Source: Cyanobium sp. M55B138
GTDB lineage: Bacteria > Cyanobacteriota > Cyanobacteriia > PCC-6307 > Cyanobiaceae
Assembly: GCA_018400215.1 (NCBI GenBank)
Contig: JAGYNF010000101.1
Location: 1 to 6,142 of the forward strand
DNA: 6,142 nt
Reading direction: 5' to 3'
Under the pieces are notes generated by a model. The model was not told the DNA's origin. It searched no databases and worked only from the letters and a program-made list of their open reading frames with translations. Shown here piece after piece: positions 1-6,142 of the stretch (position 1 is the first letter of the stretch; each line of letters begins with the position of its first letter). The translations under genes were made by a program, and so were the position numbers.

Positions 1-1411
1 CGACCAGGGCCAGCCGGGTCTGCACCATGGCCATCCAGGTGCCGGCCACCTGCACCACGGCCCGGTGGTCATCGAGCCGCACCAGCTGCGCCTGTTGGGA
101 GAGCAGCATGCGGGTGGAGGGCAGCTCCAGGCTGGCCAGGATCTGGGCCCACAGCTCCGCCAAGTTGGCGGGCTCCGGGATCGCCACTGCCACGGCAGGG
201 TTGCTGGCGGCCGTTGGTGATGGCGTTGGCTTTGCTGGTGCTGGTGCTGGTGCTGTTGGCGCAGGCGGTAGCGCGATTGGATCCGCCACCGCCGGGGCTG
301 CTGCAATTGCGGCGGGCCCCTGGTGCAGCAGGCCCAGCAGCAGCACCTCCAGCCAGAGGCGCGGGTTCACGCTGTGGCGCAGCTGTTGCTCGCTGCCCCG
401 CAGCTGGGCTTGCCATTCCAGCAGCCGCGCCTTGCCGATGCGCCGGGCCAGGGCGGGCAGCTGGTCGCGCAGCTGGGGCGAGACGCTGGTGAGCTCCAGC
501 CGATCCGGCGCCACCCCCGCCAGCACCAGATCCCGCAGCAGGCTGGCCAGGCCCTGGAGCAGCGCCGAAGGCTCCCGCCCGTGCTCCAGCAGACCGCGGC
601 AGGTTTCCAGCAGGGCCAGGGGCTCGCTTCCGGCCAGGGCCTTGGCCAGCTCCAGCAGTTCCTGCTCCGGCACCGCCCCCAGCAGCTCCCACACGGCGGT
701 CGCCTCAATCGGCGGTGGCAGCAGGCTGAGCTGATCCAGCAGGCTCTCGGCATCGCGCAGGCCCCCTTGGGCCCGCTGGGCCACCACGTGCAGGGCTTCG
801 GGGGTGATGCCGATCTGTTCCTGCTCGGCGATCCAGCCCAGGTGCCCCTCCAGGGCCTGCAGCGGAATGCGGCGGAAGTCGAAGCGCTGGCAGCGGCTCA
901 AGATGGTGGGCAGCACCCGCTGGGGGTCGGTGGTGGCGAGCACAAACACCACCCGCGGCGGTGGCTCCTCCAGGGTTTTGAGCAGGGCGTTGAAGGCGGC
1001 GGTCGAGAGCATGTGGCACTCGTCCACCACATACACCTTCCAGCGCGCCTGCACGGGCGCGAAGCGGGAGCGCTCGATCAGCTCGCGGATGTTGTCGACA
1101 CCGGTGTTGGAGGCGGCGTCGATCTCGATCACATCGAGGGCATTGCCGGCGGCGATGGAGGTGCAGAGCTCGCACACTCCGCAGGGATCCGGGGTGGGGC
1201 CGTCGCTGGCGATGCAGTTGAGCGAGCGGGCCAGGATGCGGGCGCTGGAGGTTTTGCCGGTGCCGCGGGGGCCACTGAACAGGTAGGCCGGGGCAATGCG
1301 GCTCGCGCGCAGCGCATGGGCGAGGGTGGCGGCGATGGCCTCCTGCCCCACCAGCTGGTCGAGGCGCTGGGGCCGGTATTTGTGGTGGAGGGGCTGGTAG
1401 GCCGGGGTCAT
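1..1411 (-). CDS. dnaX: DNA polymerase III subunit gamma/tau (clamp-loader ATPase), 3' end outside window
   Basis: Clamp-loader AAA+ ATPase that helps load the sliding clamp on primed DNA and links it to the polymerase. I translated 470 residues by hand from the ATG at 1411; the frame stays open to base 1, so the C-terminus is missing. Visible motifs: N-terminal KYRP (11-14), Walker A GPRGTGKTS (47-55), zinc-binding cysteines C66, C77, C80 and C83, Walker B DECH (130-133), sensor 1 around LATTD (158-162), SRC with the presumed arginine finger R173, and sensor 2 at GGLRD (R219). A helical collar domain (about 245-365) is followed by an Ala/Pro linker (about 366-412) and the start of a tau-like C-terminal region with LPSTRMLL (430-437). 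The ATG gives the N-terminus usual for cyanobacterial DnaX. GGAGG lies about 28 nt upstream, too far to act as a Shine-Dalgarno. It starts 45 bp after the LRAT gene. No intein interrupts the visible part. Family assignment is essentially certain. Confidence 0.97.
   Translation of the reverse strand, partial: MTPAYQPLHHKYRPQRLDQLVGQEAIAATLAHALRASRIAPAYLFSGPRGTGKTSSARILARSLNCIASDGPTPDPCGVCELCTSIAAGNALDVIEIDAASNTGVDNIRELIERSRFAPVQARWKVYVVDECHMLSTAAFNALLKTLEEPPPRVVFVLATTDPQRVLPTILSRCQRFDFRRIPLQALEGHLGWIAEQEQIGITPEALHVVAQRAQGGLRDAESLLDQLSLLPPPIEATAVWELLGAVPEQELLELAKALAGSEPLALLETCRGLLEHGREPSALLQGLASLLRDLVLAGVAPDRLELTSVSPQLRDQLPALARRIGKARLLEWQAQLRGSEQQLRHSVNPRLWLEVLLLGLLHQGPAAIAAAPAVADPIALPPAPTAPAPAPAKPTPSPTAASNPAVAVAIPEPANLAELWAQILASLELPSTRMLLSQQAQLVRLDDHRAVVQVAGTWMAMVQTRLALV
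234..257. repeat. hexanucleotide (GCTGGT)n repeat inside the dnaX linker
   Basis: Four tandem 6-bp units on the plus strand, three exact GCTGGT copies and a final GCTGTT. On the coding minus strand they encode alternating Ala-Pro residues (TAPAPAPA) in the flexible linker between the collar domain and the tau C-terminal region. Because the unit is two codons long, copy-number changes would preserve the frame and only change linker length. Confidence 0.8.
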
Positions 1412-1456
1412 GGAGCCGCGGCGCGAACTGGGTGCCGCCTCCACGCTACTGGGCCT

Positions 1457-2116
1457 TCAAGGCTCGTCCCCGTCTGCGGCTTCCAGCAGGCCCCGCAGAC
1501 GGTTGTCGAGGGAGATTTCCAGTTCCTCCACCTCGGCCAGCTGGTCTGCCAGCTTCTGGGCTGCCCGCCGCAGCGTCTCAAACTGCCCCTGCCCCCAGCG
1601 GGCTTCGGCGCGGGCCAGCTCCTTGTCCAATTTCTGCTGCAGGCTCTGCCGCATGCCCTCGAGTGTCTCCAGGCTGCGGCGGGCCAGTGCCACCCCCTGG
1701 TCGAGCTGGGCTGGGTTGAGCAGCCGGCTGCCGCTCAGCAAGGCCGCCGGTAGCCACTGGCCAAAGGCCCGGGCCCCCATGCTGCCGGTGTGCAGCCAGT
1801 CCTCCACCTGGCTGCTGCGGTGCCGGCCGGTCTTGCACCAGTGGGCGAAGTGCTCGCAGTTGTTGAACAGCAGGTTGTAGTTCTGCTCTCCGAGGCGGCC
1901 CATGGCCCGGCGCAGGGTGATCCCCGGGGCTGAGCAGCTGCCCTCCGGGTAGGTCACCACGCTCAGGGGCTGGTCGCGGCTGAACGCGGCCAAGGGGCTA
2001 CGCAGAATCTCCCGGCCCTCCAGGTAGTGGGCCACGCTGCCATCGCCCAAGTCGATGCCGTGGTGGTTGAACAGGCCGTGCTGGCGCGGAACCTGCAGGT
2101 GGTCGGCGGCTGCCAC
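1457..2116 (-). CDS. LRAT/NC-domain protein (NlpC/P60 superfamily), function unknown
   Basis: A 219-residue protein whose first half matches the lecithin:retinol acyltransferase (LRAT, or NC) domain, a circularly permuted NlpC/P60 thiol fold found in acyltransferases and lipid hydrolases. Seen: LQVPRQ near the start, then NHHGIDLGDGSVAH (17-30) and NNCEHF (85-90). Aligned to the human HRASLS/PLA2G16 pattern, H18, H30 and C87 take the catalytic places; H19 sits where that family has an aromatic residue. The C-terminal half (about 115-215) is rich in Leu, Gln, Glu, Arg and Ala and looks like long amphipathic helices or a coiled coil. I see no signal peptide or clear membrane segment, so a cytoplasmic location is likely. 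The start is GTG at 2116 with no Shine-Dalgarno; the frame stays open upstream into the clpX end, so the N-terminus is uncertain, but little sequence seems missing before the domain. It sits 32 bp after clpX and 45 bp before dnaX. The substrate is unknown: acyl transfer, lipid hydrolysis or peptidase activity are all possible. Confidence 0.85.
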   Translation of the reverse strand: MAAADHLQVPRQHGLFNHHGIDLGDGSVAHYLEGREILRSPLAAFSRDQPLSVVTYPEGSCSAPGITLRRAMGRLGEQNYNLLFNNCEHFAHWCKTGRHRSSQVEDWLHTGSMGARAFGQWLPAALLSGSRLLNPAQLDQGVALARRSLETLEGMRQSLQQKLDKELARAEARWGQGQFETLRRAAQKLADQLAEVEELEISLDNRLRGLLEAADGDEP

Positions 2117-2148
2117 GGGGAAGGGGGAAAAGGGTTGGCCGCCCGGAT

Positions 2149-3507
2149 TCAGGCGCTGGCCTGCTGGGCTTCGTCCATGCTGTTGCCGAGCTGCACCACC
2201 TGGCCCCGGGTGTGTTGGTCCACCAGATCGCGGGTCACGGTGAAGCTCTTCACGTCCTGTTGGGAGGGTAGGTCGTACATCACATCGAGCATCAACTCCT
2301 CCACAATGCCGCGCAGGGCCCGGGCGCCGGTCTTGCGCCGGTGGGCCTCGTGGGCAATGGCTTCGATGGCATCGGGCTCGAAGTCCAGGGCCACATCATC
2401 CATGCTCAGCAGCGTCTGGAACTGCTTCACCAGCGCGTCGCGCGGTTCGGTGAGGATGGCCTGCAGGGCATGGCTGTCGAGGGGTTCGAGCACGGCGCTC
2501 ACCGGTAGGCGACCGATGAACTCGGGAATCAGGCCGTACTTGACCAGATCGTCCGGCTGCAGGTGGCGCAAGACGTCGGCGGCCTGGCGCTCCCTGTTGC
2601 TGCGGGGGCGGCCGTTGCCCTCGGGGTGAATAAAGCCAATGGCGTTGCGACCCATGCGCTTCTGCACCACGTCATCGAGGCCCACGAAGGCTCCGCCACA
2701 GATGAACAGGATCTGGCTGGTGTCGATCTGGATGCAGTCCTGATAGGGGTGCTTGCGGCCCCCCTGGGGCGGCACGTTGGCCACCGAGCCCTCGAGCATC
2801 TTCAGCAGGGCCTGCTGGACCCCTTCCCCGGACACGTCCCGGGTGATCGAGGGGTTCTCGCTCTTGCGGGCGATCTTGTCGATCTCGTCGATGTAGATGA
2901 TGCCCCGCTGGGCCTGCTCCACATCCATGTCGGCCTTCTGCAGAAGCCGCAGCAGGATGTTTTCCACGTCCTCACCCACGTAGCCCGCCTCGGTGAGGGT
3001 GGTGGCGTCGGCCACGGCGAAGGGCACCTCCAGCATCTCGGCCAGGGTCTGGGCCAGCAACGTTTTGCCGCAGCCCGTGGGGCCGATCAGCAGGATGTTG
3101 CTCTTGTGCAGGCGGGTGGCTGTCTCGGCGGACTCCCCCTTGCCATCCCCCTGCCAGGCCAGCCGCTTGTAGTGGTTGTACACCGCCACCGAGAGGGTTT
3201 TCTTGGCCTCGTCCTGGCCCACCACCTGGCGGTCGAGGAAGGCCTTGATGGCCTGGGGCTTGGGCACTTCGGCCAGGGTGGGAACCGGCTTGGCGCTCTT
3301 TTTGGTGCTGGTCTTGCCGCGGCTGGGTTCGGGTGCGTGGCGGGTGGCGCTGCCATGGCCCTCCACCAGCTCTTCATCCAGGATCTCGTTGCAGAGATCG
3401 ATGCACTCGTCGCAGATGTACACGCCAGGGCCGGCGATCAGCTTGCGCACCTGGTCCTGGGACTTGCCGCAGAACGAGCACTTGAGGTGGGCGTCGAACT
3501 TGGCCAT
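2149..3507 (-). CDS. clpX: ATP-dependent Clp protease ATP-binding subunit ClpX
   Basis: AAA+ unfoldase that recognises tagged or exposed substrates, unfolds them with ATP and threads them into ClpP. At 452 residues it is slightly longer than E. coli ClpX (424). Domains in order: N-terminal C4 zinc-binding domain with C10, C13, C32 and C35; a basic/Ser/Pro linker (about 50-82); Walker A GPTGCGKT (142-149); pore-1 loop GYVG (175-178); Walker B IIYIDEID (203-210); pore-2 region around [10 protein letters not shown] (220-229); RKH loop (251-253); the IGF tripeptide (290-292) that docks into ClpP; EFIGRLP with arginine finger R333; and sensor 2 GAR (394-396). All key residues are present, so the enzyme should be active. 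The ATG at 3507 puts the zinc finger at its usual place. The region just upstream is C-rich with no Shine-Dalgarno. It follows clpP by 129 bp, the arrangement expected for partners in one protease. Confidence 0.98.
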   Translation of the reverse strand: MAKFDAHLKCSFCGKSQDQVRKLIAGPGVYICDECIDLCNEILDEELVEGHGSATRHAPEPSRGKTSTKKSAKPVPTLAEVPKPQAIKAFLDRQVVGQDEAKKTLSVAVYNHYKRLAWQGDGKGESAETATRLHKSNILLIGPTGCGKTLLAQTLAEMLEVPFAVADATTLTEAGYVGEDVENILLRLLQKADMDVEQAQRGIIYIDEIDKIARKSENPSITRDVSGEGVQQALLKMLEGSVANVPPQGGRKHPYQDCIQIDTSQILFICGGAFVGLDDVVQKRMGRNAIGFIHPEGNGRPRSNRERQAADVLRHLQPDDLVKYGLIPEFIGRLPVSAVLEPLDSHALQAILTEPRDALVKQFQTLLSMDDVALDFEPDAIEAIAHEAHRRKTGARALRGIVEELMLDVMYDLPSQQDVKSFTVTRDLVDQHTRGQVVQLGNSMDEAQQASA

Positions 3508-3519
3508 CGGCGGAGTGGG

Positions 3520-3536
3520 CCGGAGCGGGGATCCGG
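3520..3536 (-). promoter_or_regulatory. short inverted repeat just upstream of the clpX start
   Basis: Perfect 5-bp arms CCGGA/TCCGG separated by 7 nt, ending 12 nt before the clpX ATG. In the mRNA it would form a small GC hairpin over the position a ribosome-binding site would occupy. There is no T-run after it, so it is not a terminator. A role in translation is only a guess; in a GC-rich leader such a short dyad can occur by chance. Confidence 0.3.
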
Positions 3537-3576
3537 TTCAGGAGGGAGGGGGGCAAGGGGCCCGAGACCAGCATTG

Positions 3577-3606
3577 CCCCGAACGGGGGGAAGGTCAGTC
3601 GACCTT
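3577..3606 (-). promoter_or_regulatory. tandem inverted repeats in the clpP-clpX gap
   Basis: Two short perfect inverted repeats lie 2 bp apart. In transcription order the first is AAGGTC-GACT-GACCTT (3606-3591) and the second is CCCC-GTTC-GGGG (3588-3577). Both have 4-nt loops. They begin about 30 nt after the clpP stop. No U-tract follows, so a standard intrinsic terminator is unlikely. They could be an mRNA processing or stability element that sets the ratio of ClpP to ClpX, or the edge of an internal clpX promoter. The dyads are seen directly; any function is inference. Confidence 0.4.
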
Positions 3607-3636
3607 AAGAATCAAACCCAGTCGGGAAGGAGGGGA

Positions 3637-4335
3637 TCAGGCCGCTGGATCGAGGCTGGTGGTCTCCGTGACGACCCGATCAATGAGGCCGTATTCAACC
3701 GCTTCCGCTGGAGAAAGGAAGTGGTCGCGGTCGGTGTCTTCGGCGATTTTGTCGAGGGGCTGGCCGGTGTGTTCAGCCAGCAGGCCGTTGAGGGTGTCCT
3801 TGAGATACAGAATTTCCTTGGCCTGGATTTCAATGTCCACGGCCTGGCCCTGGGCGCCGCCAAGGGGTTGGTGAATCATGATCCGGGCGTTGGGCAGGGC
3901 CAGCCGCTTCCCCTTGGTGCCGCCCGACAGCAGGAAGGCGCCCATCGAGGCGGCCAGGCCGTAGCAGATGGTCACCACGTCGGGGGCCACCTGCTGCATG
4001 GTGTCGTAGATCGCCAGCCCTGCCGTCACCGAGCCGCCGGGTGAATTGATGTAGATCTGAATGTCCTTCTCGGGATCTTCGGCTTCGAGAAACAGCAGCT
4101 GGGCCACCAGGGCATCGGCCACGGTGTCGTCGATGCCGGTGCCCAGAAAGATGATCCGCTCCCGCAGCAGCCGGGAATAGATATCAAAGGCCCGGTCGCC
4201 CTTGCCGGACTGCTCCACCACCGTGGGCAGCACCCCGGGTGCCGCCACGGGTGTGCCGGTAGCGGTGGCCTGGGGACGGCTGCCCGGCCAGCGGCTATGC
4301 ACCGGATGGGTGCGCAGGGCCGTGGGTTCGGGCAT
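3637..4335 (-). CDS. clpP: ATP-dependent Clp protease proteolytic subunit (ClpP2-type)
   Basis: Serine peptidase that forms the barrel chamber of the Clp protease and degrades chains fed in by ClpX. Counting from the ATG at 4335 (232 residues), the catalytic triad is S130 in GLAASMGA, H155 in MIHQP and D204 in DTDRDHF. The 25- and 49-residue spacings match E. coli ClpP S97/H122/D171. The conserved core starts at [10 protein letters not shown] (about 35-44) and [15 protein letters not shown]. The preceding 34 residues are poorly conserved and rich in Pro, Ala and Thr: an unprocessed leader or propeptide. An in-frame GTG at 4356 would add 7 residues; neither start has a Shine-Dalgarno. I prefer the ATG. 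Linkage to clpX and the sequence match the cyanobacterial clpP2-clpX pair, but the paralog number is from memory. It follows tig by about 60 bp, or 42 bp from the GTG. Confidence 0.96.
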   Translation of the reverse strand: MPEPTALRTHPVHSRWPGSRPQATATGTPVAAPGVLPTVVEQSGKGDRAFDIYSRLLRERIIFLGTGIDDTVADALVAQLLFLEAEDPEKDIQIYINSPGGSVTAGLAIYDTMQQVAPDVVTICYGLAASMGAFLLSGGTKGKRLALPNARIMIHQPLGGAQGQAVDIEIQAKEILYLKDTLNGLLAEHTGQPLDKIAEDTDRDHFLSPAEAVEYGLIDRVVTETTSLDPAA

Positions 4336-4398
4336 CAGCAGGTGGGCGTTCAACACGCGCGGCTGGAGGGGTGGCCAACCAATCTATGGGGGCCGGGC

Positions 4399-5769
4399 TC
4401 AGGCCTGGGCCCCCTCGGCCGCGTCGGCCGCAGCCTTTTCGGTGATGGTGCTGTTGGCCTCGAGCCAATCCAGCAGCTTCTCCTGCAGCAGGTCGTCGGC
4501 CACCACCTGGCGCACCCGCTGGGGATCGATGGTGCCCTGCTGGCTGAGGCCGCGGCTCACCTCGGTGATCTTGGCCTCCAGGTCGGCGGCGGCCACCTCG
4601 ATCGCCTCGGCTTTGGCCAGGGCCTGCAGGGCCAGATTGCGGCGCAGGCGCTGTTCGGCTTCCGGACGGGAGGTGTCCATCAGCGAGCGCACCAGATCCG
4701 GGGTGAACAGCTTCTTCACGTCCATGCCCTGTTGGGCAATCTGCCCGGCGGTCTGCTCCACCAGGTTGCGCACCTCCTGCTGGATCAGGGTTTCGGGCAG
4801 CTCCACCTCCAGTTGGGCCACCAGGGCCTCCAGCAGCGCATCGTGGCGGGCTGCTTTGCCGCGGCGTTCGGCGTCATCCTTCAGCCGGGTCTCCAGCTCC
4901 TCGCGCAATTCGGCCAGGGTCTGTTTGTCGCTGGCCTGCTGGGCGAAGGCATCGTCCAGGGCCGGCAGCTCCCTGGTCTTGAGGCTCTTGAGGGTGATTT
5001 CAAACCGGGCTGGCCGGCCGGCGGCGTCCTCCTGGGGATAGCTCTCGGGGAACTGGCAGTCGATCGTCCGGCTCTCCTCCACGGCCATGCCGATCACCCC
5101 CTCCACGAAGCCGGGGATCATGCGGCCCTCCTCCAGCTCCACCTCCATGGCATCGCCGCTGCCACCGCTGATCGGCTCATCGCTGTCGGCGTACACACCG
5201 CTGAAGCTCAACACCGCCATGTCCCCTTCTGCGGCGGTCCGTCCTTCGACCGGCACCAGCGCCGCCAGCTGCTTGCGCGACTGTTCGATCAGCTCGTCCA
5301 CCCGGGCTGGATCGAAGCTCACCGGCTCCGCCTCCGCCTGGAGCCCCTTGGTCTGCTTGAGGCTGGGGGAGGGCTCGACGTCCAGCTCCAGCGTGATGGT
5401 GAGGTCGCTGCCGGGCTGGAAGCGCTCCAGCACCACCTCAAAACCCTCGCTCAGTTCCGGGCGGCTGATGGCGGCCACGGTCTCGATCTCCAGGGCCTCT
5501 CGGAAGGCCACATCCACCAGGTCTTCCAGGGCGGTCGCGCGAATCCGCAGGGCACCGATCTGTTGCATCAGCACCGGCCGCGGCACCTTGCCCTTGCGAA
5601 ATCCGGGCAACTTGATGCTGCGGCTGAGCTTCTCCACCGCAGCCTCATAGCAGGCCTGGCTGCGGCTGCCGGGGATGGCGACCTCCAGGGCAACGCGGCT
5701 GCCGGGCTGGGGGCTGGTCTTGACCTGTACGGCCTGGGGGGACTGGGCCGATGTGGTGGCTGGACTCAT
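4399..5769 (-). CDS. tig: trigger factor, ribosome-associated chaperone and peptidyl-prolyl isomerase
   Basis: First chaperone met by nascent chains: it docks near the ribosomal exit tunnel and also isomerises proline bonds. The 456 residues cover all three domains. The N-terminal ribosome-binding domain has the signature GFRKGKVPR (56-64) after a 13-residue longer N-terminus than E. coli. The FKBP-like PPIase domain spans about 175-262, with [11 protein letters not shown] (181-191) and [12 protein letters not shown] (217-228). The helical C-terminal chaperone domain runs from about 263 to the end, with [11 protein letters not shown] typical of the family, and ends in an Ala-rich tail. The ATG at 5769 is the first clear start, without an obvious Shine-Dalgarno. 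The first 15-20 residues are low-complexity, so a slightly later start cannot be ruled out. It is the promoter-proximal gene of the tig-clpP-clpX cluster, with 373 bp of apparently non-coding DNA upstream to the window edge. Confidence 0.97.
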   Translation of the reverse strand: MSPATTSAQSPQAVQVKTSPQPGSRVALEVAIPGSRSQACYEAAVEKLSRSIKLPGFRKGKVPRPVLMQQIGALRIRATALEDLVDVAFREALEIETVAAISRPELSEGFEVVLERFQPGSDLTITLELDVEPSPSLKQTKGLQAEAEPVSFDPARVDELIEQSRKQLAALVPVEGRTAAEGDMAVLSFSGVYADSDEPISGGSGDAMEVELEEGRMIPGFVEGVIGMAVEESRTIDCQFPESYPQEDAAGRPARFEITLKSLKTRELPALDDAFAQQASDKQTLAELREELETRLKDDAERRGKAARHDALLEALVAQLEVELPETLIQQEVRNLVEQTAGQIAQQGMDVKKLFTPDLVRSLMDTSRPEAEQRLRRNLALQALAKAEAIEVAAADLEAKITEVSRGLSQQGTIDPQRVRQVVADDLLQEKLLDWLEANSTITEKAAADAAEGAQA

Positions 5770-5855
5770 GGGAAGACTCTGCAGCCCGCCATCTTAAGAA
5801 AGGGCTCACTCCCGAGTGCTGTGGCGGTATTGTGGTTGTTATCAAGGCGAACGAA

Positions 5856-5882
5856 AGGCATTGCCTGCCCGTCCGCACGGGC
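5856..5882. promoter_or_regulatory. two abutting dyads upstream of tig
   Basis: AGGCA-T-TGCCT (5856-5866) is directly followed by GCCCGT-CCGC-ACGGGC (5867-5882); both have perfect arms and no base separates them. They lie 13 bp upstream (in tig direction) of the weak -10-like GATAAC, so a bound protein would sit over the -35 area. Alternatively they are RNA hairpins if transcription starts further upstream. No long T-tract follows on either strand, so a terminator role is not well supported. Confidence 0.4.
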
Positions 5883-5991
5883 TGCGTTTAACAAATTCCC
5901 TTTCAGTAGCCACCTCGTTCCCAGCCCAGCCAATCTCCCGTTCCAGGCCTTCCCTGCCCAGGCGATTTCAACCTCTGCAGCACTCCTCCTC

Positions 5992-6051
5992 AGCAACACG
6001 GTCCAGAACAACACTGTCTAGAGCAACACTGTCCAGAACAACACCGTCCAT
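5992..6051. repeat. 15-bp tandem repeat, four copies
   Basis: Four uninterrupted 15-bp units: 5992-6006, 6007-6021, 6022-6036 and 6037-6051. The plus-strand consensus is ARCAACACNGTCCAG. The core CAACAC and the following GTC are invariant; differences fall at unit positions 2, 9, 13 and 15. Units 1 and 3 begin AG and units 2 and 4 begin AA, so the array may be a duplicated 30-bp dimer. It lies about 220 bp upstream of tig in non-coding DNA. The units have no unique spacers, so it is not a CRISPR array. It may be a multi-copy protein-binding site or a simple slippage-prone minisatellite. Confidence 0.9.
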
Positions 6052-6074
6052 AGCTCGAGGGGATCGGCTCCAGA

Positions 6075-6094
6075 GGGGCCTGAATCCAGGCTCC
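6075..6094. other. hairpin-forming inverted repeat
   Basis: GCCTG-AATC-CAGGC forms a perfect 5-bp stem with a 4-nt loop. It extends outward to 8 pairs (6075-6094) if one G-T pair is allowed. A direct repeat GGCTCCA (6066-6072 and 6089-6095) overlaps its edge. No T-run follows on either strand, so it is not a classic terminator. It could belong to the leader or operator of the next gene beyond the right edge, or be chance. Confidence 0.3.
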
Positions 6095-6142
6095 AAGCGT
6101 TCACCACCGAGAGCTCAACCAACGTTCAATCCGATTTCTGGC

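Larger units (their letters stand above)
5770..6142. other. non-coding region upstream of tig, likely holding its promoter
   Basis: This 373-bp stretch is more A+T-rich than the genes and has no reading frame I can match to a family. It should contain the tig promoter. The best minus-strand -10-like hexamer is GATAAC (5843-5838), with no recognisable -35 box at the proper distance; this is a weak call. Nearby are two abutting dyads (5856-5882), a tandem repeat (5992-6051) and a hairpin (6075-6094). In picocyanobacteria I would expect a divergent neighbour here, often asd, but no plausible plus-strand start is visible before the window ends. Bases 6095-6142 show nothing further that I can name. 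Confidence 0.6.

Noticed and set aside
1..1411. intein or programmed frameshift in dnaX
   Set aside because: An intein is known in Synechocystis DnaX, but the visible ATPase region here is continuous. No A-rich slippery heptamer of the E. coli type occurs in the visible part.
323..1753. 476-codon plus-strand open frame opposite dnaX and the LRAT gene
   Set aside because: Antisense to dnaX, whose ATPase motifs are complete; the product is Gln/Gly/Ala-rich and resembles no family.
3541..3590. classical four-run G-quadruplex on the plus strand
   Set aside because: Only three well-spaced runs of three or more G (3544-3560) cluster; the fourth is 24 nt away, so the standard pattern is not met.
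2563..4044. 493-codon plus-strand open frame opposite clpX and clpP
   Set aside because: It mirrors two genes with intact catalytic motifs and has no recognisable domain; another GC-driven shadow.
5985..5990. strong AGGAGG Shine-Dalgarno-like site on the minus strand
   Set aside because: The nearest GTG is only 1 nt downstream and no properly spaced start leads into a credible frame; probably chance.
5766..6014. 82-codon minus-strand frame upstream of tig
   Set aside because: It starts at a GTG inside the tandem repeat, has no suitably spaced ribosome-binding site and no family resemblance, and runs through the likely promoter.
4297..6021. 574-codon plus-strand open frame opposite tig, ending in the tandem repeat
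   Set aside because: It is antisense to tig, which has full family motifs. Its low-complexity Gly/Leu/His/Gln-rich sequence is typical of high-GC shadow frames.
5992..6051. possible small CRISPR array
   Set aside because: The 15-bp units are directly adjacent with no unique spacers, and no cas genes are in view.

Overview
The window is a compact, high-GC stretch of bacterial chromosome, roughly two-thirds G+C by eye. It most likely comes from a unicellular picocyanobacterium of the Synechococcus/Cyanobium type. I base this on the cyanobacterial look of the DnaX start and C-terminal region, on a ClpP resembling the ClpX-linked ClpP2 of cyanobacteria, and on an LRAT/NC-domain protein among housekeeping genes. 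I found no HIP1 (GCGATCGC) palindrome, which fits the marine/alpha picocyanobacterial lineage better than many beta-cyanobacteria. The assignment is inference from recognised protein families; no database was searched.

All five protein genes lie on the minus strand and read right to left. In transcription order they are tig (trigger factor, 5769-4399), clpP (4335-3637), clpX (3507-2149), an LRAT-type NlpC/P60-superfamily protein (2116-1457) and dnaX (1411 to beyond base 1, 470 residues visible, 3' end outside the window). Gaps are 32-129 bp, I see no convincing terminator between genes, and the order suggests one operon or a chain of overlapping transcripts.

The first three genes form the widely conserved tig-clpP-clpX proteostasis cluster. 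Trigger factor receives nascent chains at the ribosome. ClpX unfolds tagged or damaged proteins and feeds them to the ClpP peptidase. DnaX is the clamp-loader ATPase of DNA polymerase III. The LRAT-family protein between clpX and dnaX is the least understood gene here: its probable catalytic His/His/Cys set is intact and it carries a long charged helical C-terminal half.

The right-hand 373 bp (5770-6142) has no convincing gene. It should hold the tig promoter and leader. It contains two abutting dyads (5856-5882), a four-copy 15-bp tandem repeat (5992-6051) and a hairpin (6075-6094). The 129-bp clpP-clpX gap is the other structured non-coding stretch, with three short inverted repeats and a C-rich clpX leader without a Shine-Dalgarno sequence. 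No RNA genes, mobile elements or CRISPR arrays were seen. Nothing here amounts to a clearly new multi-gene system; the best leads are the LRAT protein and the repeat-bearing upstream region.
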